From: Chlorops oryzae
Lineage: Eukaryota; Arthropoda; Insecta; Diptera; Chloropidae
Assembly (NCBI GenBank): GCA_020466095.1
Contig: CM035807.1
Span: 38,900,348-38,964,347, forward strand
DNA length: 64,000 nucleotides
Direction: 5' to 3'
Numbering within the stretch: the first letter of the stretch is position 1; the number at the start of each line of letters is the position of its first letter. Positions 22,984 through 33,570 of the stretch are shown here, piece by piece. The notes under the pieces are model-generated. The model saw only the letters and a program-made list of their open reading frames with translations, did not search any database and was not told the DNA's origin. Both the position numbers and the translations under genes were made by a program.

Positions 22984-23570
22984 AACAAGGAAGGATGTTA
23001 TAGTCAGGCGAGCCTGACACCATACCCGACACAGATCCATGCATTTGTTAAAATAATTTTTAAAACACGCCGAAAAAACAGGACCATTAAGAAAGAATAT
23101 TCAAAAGATTTTTAAGGCCATAAGGGGCCCCATATATACCGACTTTTTTCAATTTATTTATGAAACCCGCCTCTTTGCCCCGCCCAGTATTCCAAATTTT
23201 TGTAATTCTAAACGGAGCCTTAAATAAACGCTGGTATACTAAATTAATTCAAATATTTCAAAAAAGTCTGATTTTGGGGCAGTTTTGGGATTTTTGTGAT
23301 AGATCCTAGTACTGGAGGTACCCTAGAAATGGTTCGATCGGGTCCATTCTTGAACTTGTTCTTACGCATGTCCCCTTGAGCGTGCATACCGAATTTGGTC
23401 AACTATATACAGACAGATGGACAGACGGACATGGCTAAATCGAATCTCCTGGTGGCACTTATCATTTTCATATACATTTTGTGAGGTCTATCTCGACTGG
23501 TTCTGGGTGTTACACATAATCACACAAACGCAATATACCCTCGAGTCGGATTGTGTCGGGTATAAAAATA
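22984..23570 (-). mobile_element. Helentron-like element, minus strand (about 590 bp)
   Basis: Read on the minus strand it starts TATTTTTATACCCGACACAA and continues to CTCGAGGGTATATTGCG, the family's 5' stem. GTCCGTCTGTCCATCTGTCT is the microsatellite seed. It ends GTGTCGGGTATGGTGTCAGG then CTCGCCTGACTATAAC, where GTCAGGC/GCCTGAC forms a 7-bp terminal hairpin. The final ATCCTTCCTTGTTTT matches the TTACTTGTT ends of other copies. There is no coding capacity. Confidence 0.85.
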
Positions 23571-26500
23571 GTTTTAACTGGATCCCAAATTGAAAAAACG
23601 AATTATGAAATTTGAGGTATTTGTACAAATGTGACAGAGTATGACGGAGAATGCAAAATTGAATCTATCGATCCTTAACTTGAGCAACATCAACGAAGTG
23701 TCACTCTTTAAATAGGGAACTGGTCTCATCGTAACTTTTTGAATTTATATGGATTAAATTTTAATTCCATGCAAACATTCAATAATAAGGAACAAGATAC
23801 ATAAACTCAAATCGTGAATTGCATTAAACTCGAACGAGCATTTTTTAAAGCACCAAAATGGCGCTTATCATCAAGAAAAGAATGGTTGCAAAAATACAAG
23901 CAGGAACACGTTTTTCAAACTTCGTTCGAACAAAGAAATCCCACGAATAAATAAATTAAATAATTTTAGATACCAAATAAATCCTTGAATTTAATGGAAT
24001 CGGATGAATGTACTCTGTTGCTTGCACAGCCTTTGGAGGCGTGCATTTTTCTCATAAATTTAACAGACTAAAGAACGAAAACAATGCCGATAAAAAATGT
24101 CAACTTTAATTCAAATTATTATCGTGTAAGGAAAGGAACTTCAAAAAAAGAATTACCTTCGTGCTTGATAACGAGAAAGAAGAGTTGCTTGGGCGTTGAA
24201 AGAAACAACCCCAGCACATATTGTTTTTTTGTTTTGTTTTTTATTATTTACTTGAATGTTGGACTTGCGTTCTTTGTGTGTATTGTTTATGCTGATAATA
24301 AAACAAATTTCAATATTTTCAAACAGTTCTGGATCCAGCCTTTTCTAAAAACCATAACGATTAAAATTAATTGAAGTTATCTGTGCTCAGAGAAAGCTGA
24401 TTTAAAGTAGAGAGTTATAAGGTGTAATTGAATGTCTTATAGAGATAAAAAAAAACGGCATAAAAAATTACTCTTAAAGAGCAACTTTTACAAACAGAGT
24501 TAAATTTTCAATGTGGATAGTTAAAGAAAAATTCATTAGGACGACTCACGTATACATAGATTCAGCCTTCTAATGCCAAGCACTTCGTGAATCACTTTCT
24601 TAGCATTTTCTTTTCACTTTTATTGCACCTTAAACGCTACGTGGCAAGTTGGTTGTCAACAAAAGACAATCCGAAGAACGACCTGAGTTTTGGTTAGAGT
24701 TGAAATGTTCCTTGAATCAACTTGGTAGAAAAAAAAACTTGCCCAATCGCATCATAAATTATCGGCAGTTTCTAAATTACTCACCATAGCGAATAAACAT
24801 TTTTAGGTCCAAAAAACTCTAACCTTCTTGCTATTGTCCATGTTTTTAGTCAAATAACCCTTTCAAAAAACAATCGTGATATTTCGGAAGGGTTCTGAGC
24901 TAGTCCAACCGAAGACATCACCTGATGAGAACTCCATAGCGTGAAAATATAACAGCAGGTGGTTTCAAAAACATTTGAACATGAAACTTTCACTTGCGTT
25001 CAGAGAAAATAGTTATGTACATTGTACAAGCAAGAACATGATAAGACATTGCACATAAATACAATTATTTTTAGCAAGCTAAGTTAAAATTGAATTTTAA
25101 AAATTTAGCTATTGCACCTAAAAACCTTAAATGCTTTTTTGAACTTAAGACCACCCTGCTAAGCAAATTCAATATATGAAATATAATTGTAATCAGTTAA
25201 ATAATTGAATGCATATGCTACGAGCATTAAGACGCGATAGATGAAGGCGGTTTCCCGTTGAAATTTGATTCAAACGTAGTTGAAACGTATTAAGGCCCAT
25301 ACCCAGTGAAATTTTAATAAATAAAGAACAACGAAGCTAAGTAAAGTTTTCTAATCAACTTTTGCCGCCCAAAGCGAGATACTACGTCGTATTTGTAAAT
25401 TGATCAATTGGGTAAAATTGAGGGTCGATTAAATATTGATGCTTATCTTATTCCTGTTGCTTTACTATCAACGCTAATGTAATCAATAAATTGTGGTTGA
25501 TTAAGTTCGGGCACGATATTCCTTTGGCAGCGTTGGAAGGCGTCCATGGGATCTCTCGTGCAACTTAGTTAATGCATCGCAGATTGGGACCCAACTGCTC
25601 AACTTCAACTTGTCTTGCTATCATCATAAATAAGGGACATGGTGTACGAGTACATAGCTTAGTTCGAAAATTGTATCGTTGTTTGTAAATTGTGAGTAGA
25701 AGTGGTTTGGTGTACCTACCACGTATCCAGTGAGTAAATGGGTTCGCGCGTATGTAAGAAGCAAGCTGTTCATCTCTGGTTATAAATATAGATGGCTATG
25801 TACGAGTATACCTGGCTATATCAAAAATTGAACTGCTGCCCACTAAAAGCATGCGCGAATTTCTGTTTCCTTGCCAACCTGTTCCTTTTCGCACGAGTAT
25901 CTTCAATATTTTTCCCTTCCATGACTTCAAAATTGTGCAAGTGTGAGTGGGCGTTCTACTAGAGAAGGGTGGCTTAGGCAATAACAGGCATTTAGGTTGA
26001 GCAAAAACTAAAATTAAATTTCAAACATACCGACATTTATCATGCTATCTAGTCTATTGCATATTTTTCTAACCCCTTCAGGCTCATCAATTTTGTGTGA
26101 AACTCAAATTTTATTTGATTATAAATTGCTATAAAACCACTGCAGTGTGCTGGAAGGGAAAATTTCTTATAAGAATAATACATACGTAAGAAATTAAACG
26201 TAAGAAATTTAAGACGTGTGAAATATTTTCTTCAAAAGTGCGGGATCTGCGGTATGGTTGAAATTTTTGATTATCATAATGTCGAGATATCGGAGCACTG
26301 CTCGCTTAAAAAAATAATTCCCCCCAAATACCGAGATGGAATGAAAGCCTACGGAACCATAACTATAAGAGTTCTTGGGCTCGAAATTTACCCAACCAAC
26401 GCCTTAATATGCAATGCATATAAATTTTCAGTTTGATGATTTTTTGCCAAAAAAAAACAAAGTGGAAAAAAACTTTGAACCCATAAAAGTCAGCGAATGT

Positions 26501-27331
26501 CTCTTGCAATTTAAAACTCAAGACATTAAAGTCATTGAACTCCTGTAGAAGCTTAAGTGATATTCAACATTATATTTACGCATGAAATATTTTGCTTCTC
26601 GTTACTACACACACAAAATTTACAAAAACCCGTTGCAGTTAAATGAACTAAGACGCCAATATAAAAAGCATGCATAAAATCAGAAAGAGGAAGGAGAAAT
26701 TGTGATAAATAGAAAAACTTCTTAATGAAGTTGTTGAAAGCTGTAATGGTTTTGGTCTTGCTTTGCGCTTTTCAAAATGAACTTTTCAGCATTCCTGTTT
26801 TGAATTAGGTAATGGAACACAACAATAAAATCTGTATATGCGTCGTTTCTTCAATGAGAATTTTTCTTTTCACAAAAAGCCAAATCAGATTTACACTGAT
26901 TGTATGCAGATAGATATTTAGATGCACGAAAGTAAGTTTGTCTGTTAAATTATCCTACACTGGTGATATTTCATGAGCAAGCTTTTCGAGTTCTTTTCCT
27001 TATTTTCACAAAACTGAGAAGGAATTTTACACAAAAACTTATCATGATTTGAAGAAGAGCCTCTTTAACTTAAACTGCAAATCGAACCATGTCTGGCGTG
27101 GTATTTGTGGTTGGATCACCTGGAAAATGTATTGATTCAAAGCTTTAAATACAATTTATTTGTCTACTGTTAGTTTAAATTCTCAAGTTCATCTTCCTGG
27201 GCTTATGGCTCATATATCGCTTCGAATTATTCTAGGAAAAGTACACCCTTTGTATCTGAGGAAAAGCAACGGGCATGAAAAATACCTTGATTTAAAAAAA
27301 AAACTATACTATGGCATTTGATATCTTAGCA
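23571..27331. other. Long gene-poor interval, no transposon ends found
   Basis: About 3.8 kb of AT-rich DNA without recognisable inverted repeats, microsatellites or coding domains. The short ATG-started frames at 24084-24374 and 25796-25981 (minus) have no recognisable composition. A short duplicated word ACGTAAGAAATT occurs near 26185-26210. Confidence 0.4.
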
Positions 27332-27972
27332 CAGCGGTTCCCAAAGTGTGATCCACGCAAATTTTATAATGTATGCTTTTTGTTGTTTGTAGTATACTAC
27401 ATCTATAGACTTTGGGAAGAAAGCAATACAGATCCTTCTTCCCTTCGCTACCACATATATTTGTGAGTCCGGCTATTCATGCTACGCATCAAAAAAAAAC
27501 GAAATACTGCAGCAAACACAATAGTGGTATTCACGCAACAGTGCAAATCGCAGTGTGCAATATTTGCACTGCTTTTTTTGTACGCAATTTGACAAGTGCA
27601 AATATTGCACACTGCGTTTGCACTGTTGCTTGAATACCACTAATATTGAACCTGGCATTCGGCTCCAACTATCATCGATAGCACCGGACATAAAAAAGCG
27701 ATTTGTTAGAAAAAGGAACAATTTCATTCTTCACATTAGTTATTTTTTCAATAATTTTTACTTTTTGTTTAACTTATTGTTTCTAAACAGAAAAATGTTT
27801 TAAGTTTTTCATTATTTTGTTGGTCATTGCTAAAAATAATTTAACTTTTAATATAAATGGGAACTATTTATTGCCGGTGAATAGTGCCATATGTAACAAA
27901 TTAGGCTGGGGCACCTCAAAAATTTTTATATCTTTCAAGGGCTCCGCGTCCGAAAACGTTTGGGAACGTCTG
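27332..27972. mobile_element. hAT-type non-autonomous element (641 bp)
   Basis: The left end CAGCGGTTCCCAAAGTG and the right end, read in reverse complement as CAGACGTTCCCAAACG, match at 12 of the first 14 bases. The 8-bp sequence TCTTAGCA is exactly duplicated at 27324-27331 and 27973-27980. CAGNGGTTCNCAAA is a well-known hAT terminus (Charlie-like elements). No transposase remains. A 117-bp foldback element is nested inside. Confidence 0.92.
27524..27640. mobile_element. 117-bp foldback element nested in the hAT element
   Basis: GTGGTATTCACGCAACAGTG and following bases to about 27570 are matched in reverse complement by the right arm. The arms are about 47 bases with one mismatch and one single-base gap, leaving a loop of only about 23 bases. 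TA flanks both ends (27522-27523 and 27641-27642). The arms contain TGTGCAATATTTGCAC, itself nearly palindromic. It is non-coding. Near-perfect arms suggest a recent insertion. Confidence 0.85.
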
Positions 27973-29279
27973 TCTTAGCAAATAAATGTGAATGAATTAG
28001 TATATCAAAATATCGCAAAAAATAACTTCAGCTAGATGCATTGTAAATGCAATTTTATTTTCTGAAACGCGAGAAATGTACCTGTAAGAAAATAACCCAA
28101 TATTAAAATATTATTTCTTATTTGTGAAAAGAAAATGTTTTCTAAATGTTCAACATATTTCATTAATCTTTATTTCGGATTTTATTGAAGATATATTTTA
28201 GCAAATGATGGACAGTACTATCCTTTGAATAATGAAGTGTATTCTGAGCAACTTCTGAAGTTTTCAAAGATTAAGGAAACAAAAAGATAGTATAGAACAA
28301 AGGTTTTCCCCAAAAAATAAGGAAAGAATAAATGGCTTAATATTATTCAAGGCTATTACTTAAGAATTCTAAGCGTCTTCGAAAGCAGTTATTGGATATT
28401 CATATTCATAATTTTCAGTTAAATGGAAATCGGAGAAGTCGGAAAAGTTTCTTATTGAAAAACTATAAGCGCAGAAAATTTTGACAAGCTACACCAAATA
28501 TGTATTTAAATTCTCATCACAATGGCGATGGGAGATGTCGTAAATTTATTATATTCAAGAATGTGGAAACATTACATACATACAAAACGATATCGTCTAC
28601 ACAATGTATACAGTTTGAAGTTCTTGAACATTGGTTTCAATACAATAATTGTATGTCAAGTGCTATCTATCGACCAGCGCACTCAGAAATTTATTTACTT
28701 TAGAGCGCTGTCAAGTCGAACATGAGCAACGCGATTGCATAGCTGGATAAATTTATGTGAGGAAACAGAGCTAATTGAAAAACATGAATTTTAAGTGCTG
28801 GCAATGCGATTCCATTCTGGATTTTATATCGAAAATCGTGGAAAATACACATTAAGAAATATAAATACCATGATAACATGGAAAACGTCAAAAGCAGTGG
28901 CGCATAAACCAAGGAAAAATCCATATTTATGTGTATATAAATGCTCAGTTCAAAGAGGCCAAAAGATAATTTTATTGCGTTAATGCATATTTGTATGTGG
29001 TTTCGAATCTATCGCCTTTCAATTCAAATGTTTATAATAAGTCATTTTGCTAAGAAAATCTACTTTTTTTAAATTTCCAACATATTTATTATCGAATTTA
29101 CCCATCCATAATAAAGTTATAAGGAATTTTCGCCGGGAACTAATCAACAATATGAATTCAAATAAAAAAATCCACGAGAGCTTTTATAATTTGGAATGGT
29201 TCAGTATTTTGCTCCAATGGACAATATTTTCCCGGTAGAATGGAAAAATAATATTTCCGGTCTTTTAAGATAATAAAAT
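27973..29279. other. AT-rich unique DNA, no gene seen
   Basis: No features recognised. Overlapping frames at 28500-28983 occur on both strands and are not convincing. Confidence 0.4.
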
Positions 29280-29425
29280 CAGGGCTTGTAACCGAAACAA
29301 ATGACATTCGGGTTATGGTTTTGGTTTTTAATTCATTTTCAGATTCGATTACGGTTTCGTTCTGAAAGATATTTTTGCGGTTCCATTTCGTTTCGGTTAT
29401 GGTTTTTCAAAGGTTATAAAAATCA
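29280..29425. mobile_element. Left end of a hAT-like element with CGGTTT subterminal repeats
   Basis: CAGGGCTTGTAACCGAAAC opens a tract of GGTTATGGTTTTGG, ACGGTTTCGTT and TTTCGGTTATGG words. Near 30170-30205 the words GAAACCGTTTCGAACCGG and TTTCGGTG occur, so the element may extend that far with other insertions inside. No clean right terminus or duplication was found, so it is a truncated copy. Confidence 0.4.
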
Positions 29426-29561
29426 CAGCTGAGATGAACATACATTTAAAAAAAATTTTTTTAAAGAAATACCTCTCTGTTATGCTTTAAATTGTTGAAT
29501 CTACTTACAACATCTTTTCAAGTTTAAGGCAAGCTTTTTCTTTCAGTTTTAGATTAAAGCT

Positions 29562-29632
29562 CTCAGGGTAGGGATCGAACTCGCGGTCTTTGGATTGTGA
29601 GTCAATTAAGTATCCACTACGCCACTTCATGC
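29562..29632 (-). repeat. tRNA-like SINE head, minus strand
   Basis: On the minus strand GTGGCGTAGTGGATAC (A-box-like) is followed by CGAGTTCGATCCC (B box) with tRNA spacing. The B box GTTCGATCCC is a near-consensus match. The unit resembles the minus-strand unit at 10.8 kb. An A/T-rich tail lies on the lower-coordinate side. Confidence 0.55.
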
Positions 29633-29802
29633 AGACACCCTTCTGACGCTAAGACCTTATATAATTTCATTAGAAAATGAGATTCAAGCTCATGAACAGC
29701 ACCCTGACTTGTCCCCCAAAGTGGCATGCGTAATAATGTCACCTGTATGATCCAGTGAAATCACTAATGCTTTTGTCCTGGTGGATGTATTTGCCTGCTG
29801 GG

Positions 29803-30058
29803 CAAACGCGCAGCCAGGGGGTTTTTTGGGGGTTCAAACCCTTCTCCCCACCAAATTTATATTGCACAAATTTTTTTTTTAATTCACGACTCTGTTCTTG
29901 GTATTTATGTATTAGCATAACATTTTCATGCTCTTAAGCTAGTCATTCATGTGTGCACGAAAAATAGTTAAATTAACGAAAAATGAAAAAAAAAATCAAT
30001 TTGAACTCAAAATTTATTTTGAAAAGCCCCCCAAATAAAAATCATGGCTGCGCGCCTG
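29803..30058. mobile_element. hAT-type non-autonomous element (256 bp)
   Basis: The left end CAAACGCGCAGCCAGG and the right end CATGGCTGCGCGCCTG are inverted repeats, with G runs inside the left (GGGGGTTTTTTGGGGG) and C runs inside the right. The 8-bp sequence CTGCTGGG is exactly duplicated at 29795-29802 and 30059-30066. A truncated relative sits at 17342. The element is non-coding. Confidence 0.92.
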
Positions 30059-30333
30059 CTGCTGGGCATGCACACGGGTGACTGATCAGTCCGACTGAAT
30101 GTTTATGTGGCGCAATAATGAGTGACCATCAAATAAATGAATTTTTGAGGAAGATGTTGGAAATAGTTTCAGAAACCGTTTCGAACCGGTTTCGGTGTTT
30201 CCTTAGACCTCCATATATGTTATCCGAAACATTTTTTGATTAAACATTGCTTTGCTAAAGCCATAGCTCCAGTTCTTTTAGAAATGCCTTCAGAAATTTC
30301 TAGCGCATTTCTATAGGTAAAAAAGGTACCATA

Positions 30334-30580
30334 TCGCACACTAATCACTAAATTGGCACAACTCAAAATTTTGCATTTCTCGGGCTAACAGCCAATAAAT
30401 CTCGACGTCTGTAAAACCCATTTCTTTTTTAAACTTATATTATTTTTAAATAACTGCCGAATCAATAAATATAATTTTTTAATTTTTCACGTCTTCCTTT
30501 TGCAGCAGTAAAATGTTCGCAAACATGAAAAAAGTGATCGAAAAAATTTTGAATTGTGCCGGTTTAGTGATTAGTGGCGA
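30334..30580. mobile_element. TATCGCAC-family inverted-repeat element, copy 1 (247 bp)
   Basis: TCGCACACTAATCACTAAAT at the left is matched in reverse complement by GTTTAGTGATTAGTGGCGA at the right, with inverted similarity continuing through GGCACAA and TCAAAATTTT. TA flanks both ends (30332-30333 and 30581-30582). Copy 2 at 53567-53821 is homologous across the whole interior in the opposite orientation. A TA target suggests a Tc1/mariner-type source of transposase. Confidence 0.85.
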
Positions 30581-30693
30581 TATCTTTTGTCACCAGTAGC
30601 TCTGAAAACGATATACCCCTTCTGAGTTCTTCATTCCTGCAAATTATAATTTCAAATAATCAATTTCCATTCGTATATACTTTTTCTTCTTTC

Positions 30694-32036
30694 CAGTGGC
30701 GTAGCTAGCACGGTTGGCACCCGGGACGGTATCTAATAGTGGTGTCACCCTAAAAATGTCAAAGCAGAAAGAGAGCACTGCGGAACATAAGTGACCAAAA
30801 AAAAAAATTTCGCCTGGTACACACAAACTTAAATCTTTCATACCTTACGAGCCGTTGTGCTTTATTGTTTTGGAAACGAATTTTAACTCCATGCTATTAA
30901 TTTGTATAGTACGTACATATATACATATGGGCATTTCCACAGAAAGGTCTACCGGAAATGAAAATGCCCCAGTTCCTTAAAACAATTTTTGGGTATTTAC
31001 TATCATAGTAACACATCTGAATTCCACTATTTAAGAAGATTGGTGGTTATAGTCAGCCCTCATTTCTGTAAAACATAGGTAAAGGCTTATTTTGTTGTAT
31101 TTGTATTTCTTAAATTACCTTTAAAAGTGCTTTATCTATGAAATTTGGGCCATTTTAGTAACCTGATCAATGGAAGTTATCGTCTTTAATAATTCCATTC
31201 AGAAGAATCAACCAAAACAACAACAACAAAAATTCTTTAACGAATAAGTTGATAATTATCTTCTAATTACGCAAGCTCAATTAAATATTGTTTTTGATAA
31301 AATTTATTATTGGCCGTTCTATTTATAATACCAGAATTTATGAATTAAAAGGAAAAAAGGTTCAAATAAAAGACTATTTTCATGACTAAAACCCTTTTGA
31401 AATTTTAGTAACGTAACGCCAGGTAACGTAACGCCAGGTAATTAAGGCCAATAAAAAACGAACGACAAACGATTTTACAATTTTAAAACTTGGAAAATGA
31501 ACTCTTATATTTTCCAATCTTATTGCTATGTATAAGTTTAATACGAAAAGTTTTGCGAAATTAGCAGAGTTTTGAAATCTTGTAATCTAAGTCATAAACC
31601 CACTTCTGTTTTTCGTAACGTAACGCTAGGACACTTTTTTGCTTCAATACTCAAATCCTTATGGTCTATTGGTCTAATTTTTTTACTGAACATAGTGCTA
31701 CTTTATTAGTATGCAAATATTAAAAAACTTTTTTTAAATTTGCAATTCTTCATTTAAAAAAAATTTTGTTTTTCGTTCGAATGTCACGTAACGTCAAAAT
31801 GGAAATGCCCATATATATTACATGTTCATTATTAAATATACTTTTACATATATTACACTCATGTATACATTGCATATTTTGATGAGCAATATCTAAAACC
31901 ACCGACGTTAAAGGGGGGCCAAAAAGGTCGTACAATCAAGTTAATTTATATTGAGGTACATGGGCTGTGCACCACTATAAAGGTGACGCCCGGGGCAGAC
32001 CGCCTCCACCGCTCTCGCCACCTTGCTACGCTACTG
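30694..32036. mobile_element. hAT-type element (1343 bp), no transposase seen
   Basis: The left end CAGTGGCGTAGCTAGCACGG and the right end GCTACGCTACTG (reverse complement CAGTAGCGTAGC) are inverted repeats, with CACCCGGG and GCCCGGGGC blocks just inside. The 8-bp sequence CTTCTTTC is exactly duplicated at 30686-30693 and 32037-32044. The central 880 bases look like a separate element. Open frames are short, so the copy is non-autonomous. Confidence 0.9.
30929..31810. mobile_element. Candidate element nested in the 1.34-kb hAT element
   Basis: GGGCATTTCCA at 30929 is matched by TGGAAATGCCC ending at 31810. The flanks ATACATAT and ATATATAT agree at 7 of 8, though their TA-richness weakens this. 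CGTAACG words are enriched inside: AACGTAACGCCAGGT twice in tandem near 31410-31440, again near 31615, and CACGTAACGTC near 31785. The superfamily is not assigned. Confidence 0.5.
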
Positions 32037-32052
32037 CTTCTTTCCTGTCAGC

Positions 32053-32180
32053 TTCAGAAAATAATTTAAAAAATTATTTCTGAACCTAACCTGGGTTTCC
32101 ATATCTAGTTTTTTCAAAGAAAAAAGTATTAAAAGAAGTGAATACTCTTTTTTCGGTTGGAAATTTCTATTAGAAATTTC
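32053..32180. repeat. Cluster of three hairpins
   Basis: Hairpin one is TTCAGAAAATAATTT pairing with AAATTATTTCTGAA (32053-32084). Hairpin two is GAAAAAAGTATT pairing with AATACTCTTTTTTC (about 32118-32154). Hairpin three is GAAATTTCTATTAGAAATTTC, a perfect 21-base inverted repeat (32160-32180). The cluster begins just after the hAT target duplication. Its nature is unknown; it may be the remains of another foldback element. Confidence 0.6.
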
Positions 32181-32674
32181 TGAGCCTTTATTTTTATATC
32201 GAGTTTTTCATTTCTAACCGAACTGCAGTTTTAATTGAAAAATTTCATAAAACTAAAATAACATAGCTCACACTATGGTCCATCAAAATGTTTGGTTCTG
32301 CGAATATTATAGAAGATAGCATGTGTGTAAATATATTTTTCATTTTAAAATTTGAATTTCTATTTTATGTTGTATTTTGCGCAAGTGCTTGCATGTTTTT
32401 TTTTTTTGACATCTTTTTAAGTTTGTTGAACTTGTTTCTCCCATTTTAATATCAAATACCCTTGAACAGGCATTTGCAGACGTCGCCAATGCAGGGAACG
32501 TGAAGGCACTCCAACCGCGACACAGCAATAAATTGTTGATTTTATTTGAATTTGAAATTAAAAACACATTACGAAAGAGAAGAAGTGAGCATAACTTCTC
32601 TTAAATTAATGCAGGAAAGCAACAAAGGAAAAGGAAAAAGAAACGTCATACTAGCAAAATCCGTTTAATATCCT
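32181..32674. other. AT-rich unique DNA, no gene seen
   Basis: No features recognised. Confidence 0.4.
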
Positions 32675-32757
32675 TATATATAATAAATATTAAATATTAA
32701 ATATTATATATATTATATATATTATATATATTATATATTATATATATATATATAATT
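32675..32757. repeat. TA-rich minisatellite (TATATATTA units)
   Basis: TAAATATTAAATATTA is followed by repeated TATATATTA units and then an alternating TA run. It is low-complexity DNA expected to be unstable and hard to assemble. Confidence 0.85.
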
Positions 32758-33384
32758 AGATTTCACATAGGGGCGAACGGCTCTTTTCCTAAACAGAATC
32801 CTCATTCTTTGTGTCAAACCAATAGTTCAAGCAGCCAGTTATTTTTATATATATGGGTAAATATATAAAATAGATATGGACCCACCCAAACGGCTATGAG
32901 CTTACAGATTTCTGCAGCAGACAACGCCCAATAGCTAAACTTGTGTTCAGGAGAGTTCTGTAAATGGAACGTTTTCTGCATTGTCAGAGCTTTTTAGAAC
33001 ACAACAGCTTGCTCGTTATTTTGAAACTCGTTATTTTAAGTTTTCCAACACGCCTTAAACCACTTTCCATACAAATAGTTCTCATTTATTTAATAATATG
33101 AAATAACAATTTTAATTTTATTTTTATTAATGTTTATTTTAAAAAATTGTTCAAAGACGTTAAGACATTAACTAAAATAATAAATAAATCATCGACAAAA
33201 GGAATAACATATTTCTATGAAAAGCCATGGTTTCTTTTTATCTTTTTATAAGGCAACAAGTAGCTGGGACATAAACCACCTGCGCAAGCGCCATCTCTTA
33301 TCAAACTACTGAAGCTGGCAGTTTCTTCATTCAAACGCTAGAGAACGTTGGCTCACTGTGATTGGTGTTGAAACATTATTGGCT

Positions 33385-33398
33385 GTTGCTATGGCGAC
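33385..33398. promoter_or_regulatory. X-box-like motif
   Basis: GTTGCTATGGCGAC fits the relaxed Drosophila RFX pattern RYYNYY-N(1-3)-RRNRAC with a two-base spacer. A second similar site lies 158 bases downstream. Two such motifs close together in a comparatively GC-rich stretch are suggestive only. Confidence 0.3.
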
Positions 33399-33556
33399 GA
33401 CGAATTTAACTTTGGGCTTTTTTAGGCTTCAATTTAAGTAGCGGACTTATTTTTAAACAGTTTTCTTTGTTATTTTCGGGAAACATTATGAAAAATAACC
33501 TTAAAAATCACTTTCAAGTCTCGCTAAACTCATTTCCAAAAAGGCTGGATTTCATC

Positions 33557-33570
33557 GTTGCTATGACAAC
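33557..33570. promoter_or_regulatory. X-box-like motif with shared downstream word
   Basis: GTTGCTATGACAAC fits the relaxed RFX pattern. GATTCATTCGATT follows 14 bases later and matches at 12 of 13 bases the word that follows the X-box at 20272. ATTTCAT precedes both sites. GTAATATGGCCGCC further downstream resembles a YY1/Pho-type site. Confidence 0.35.
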
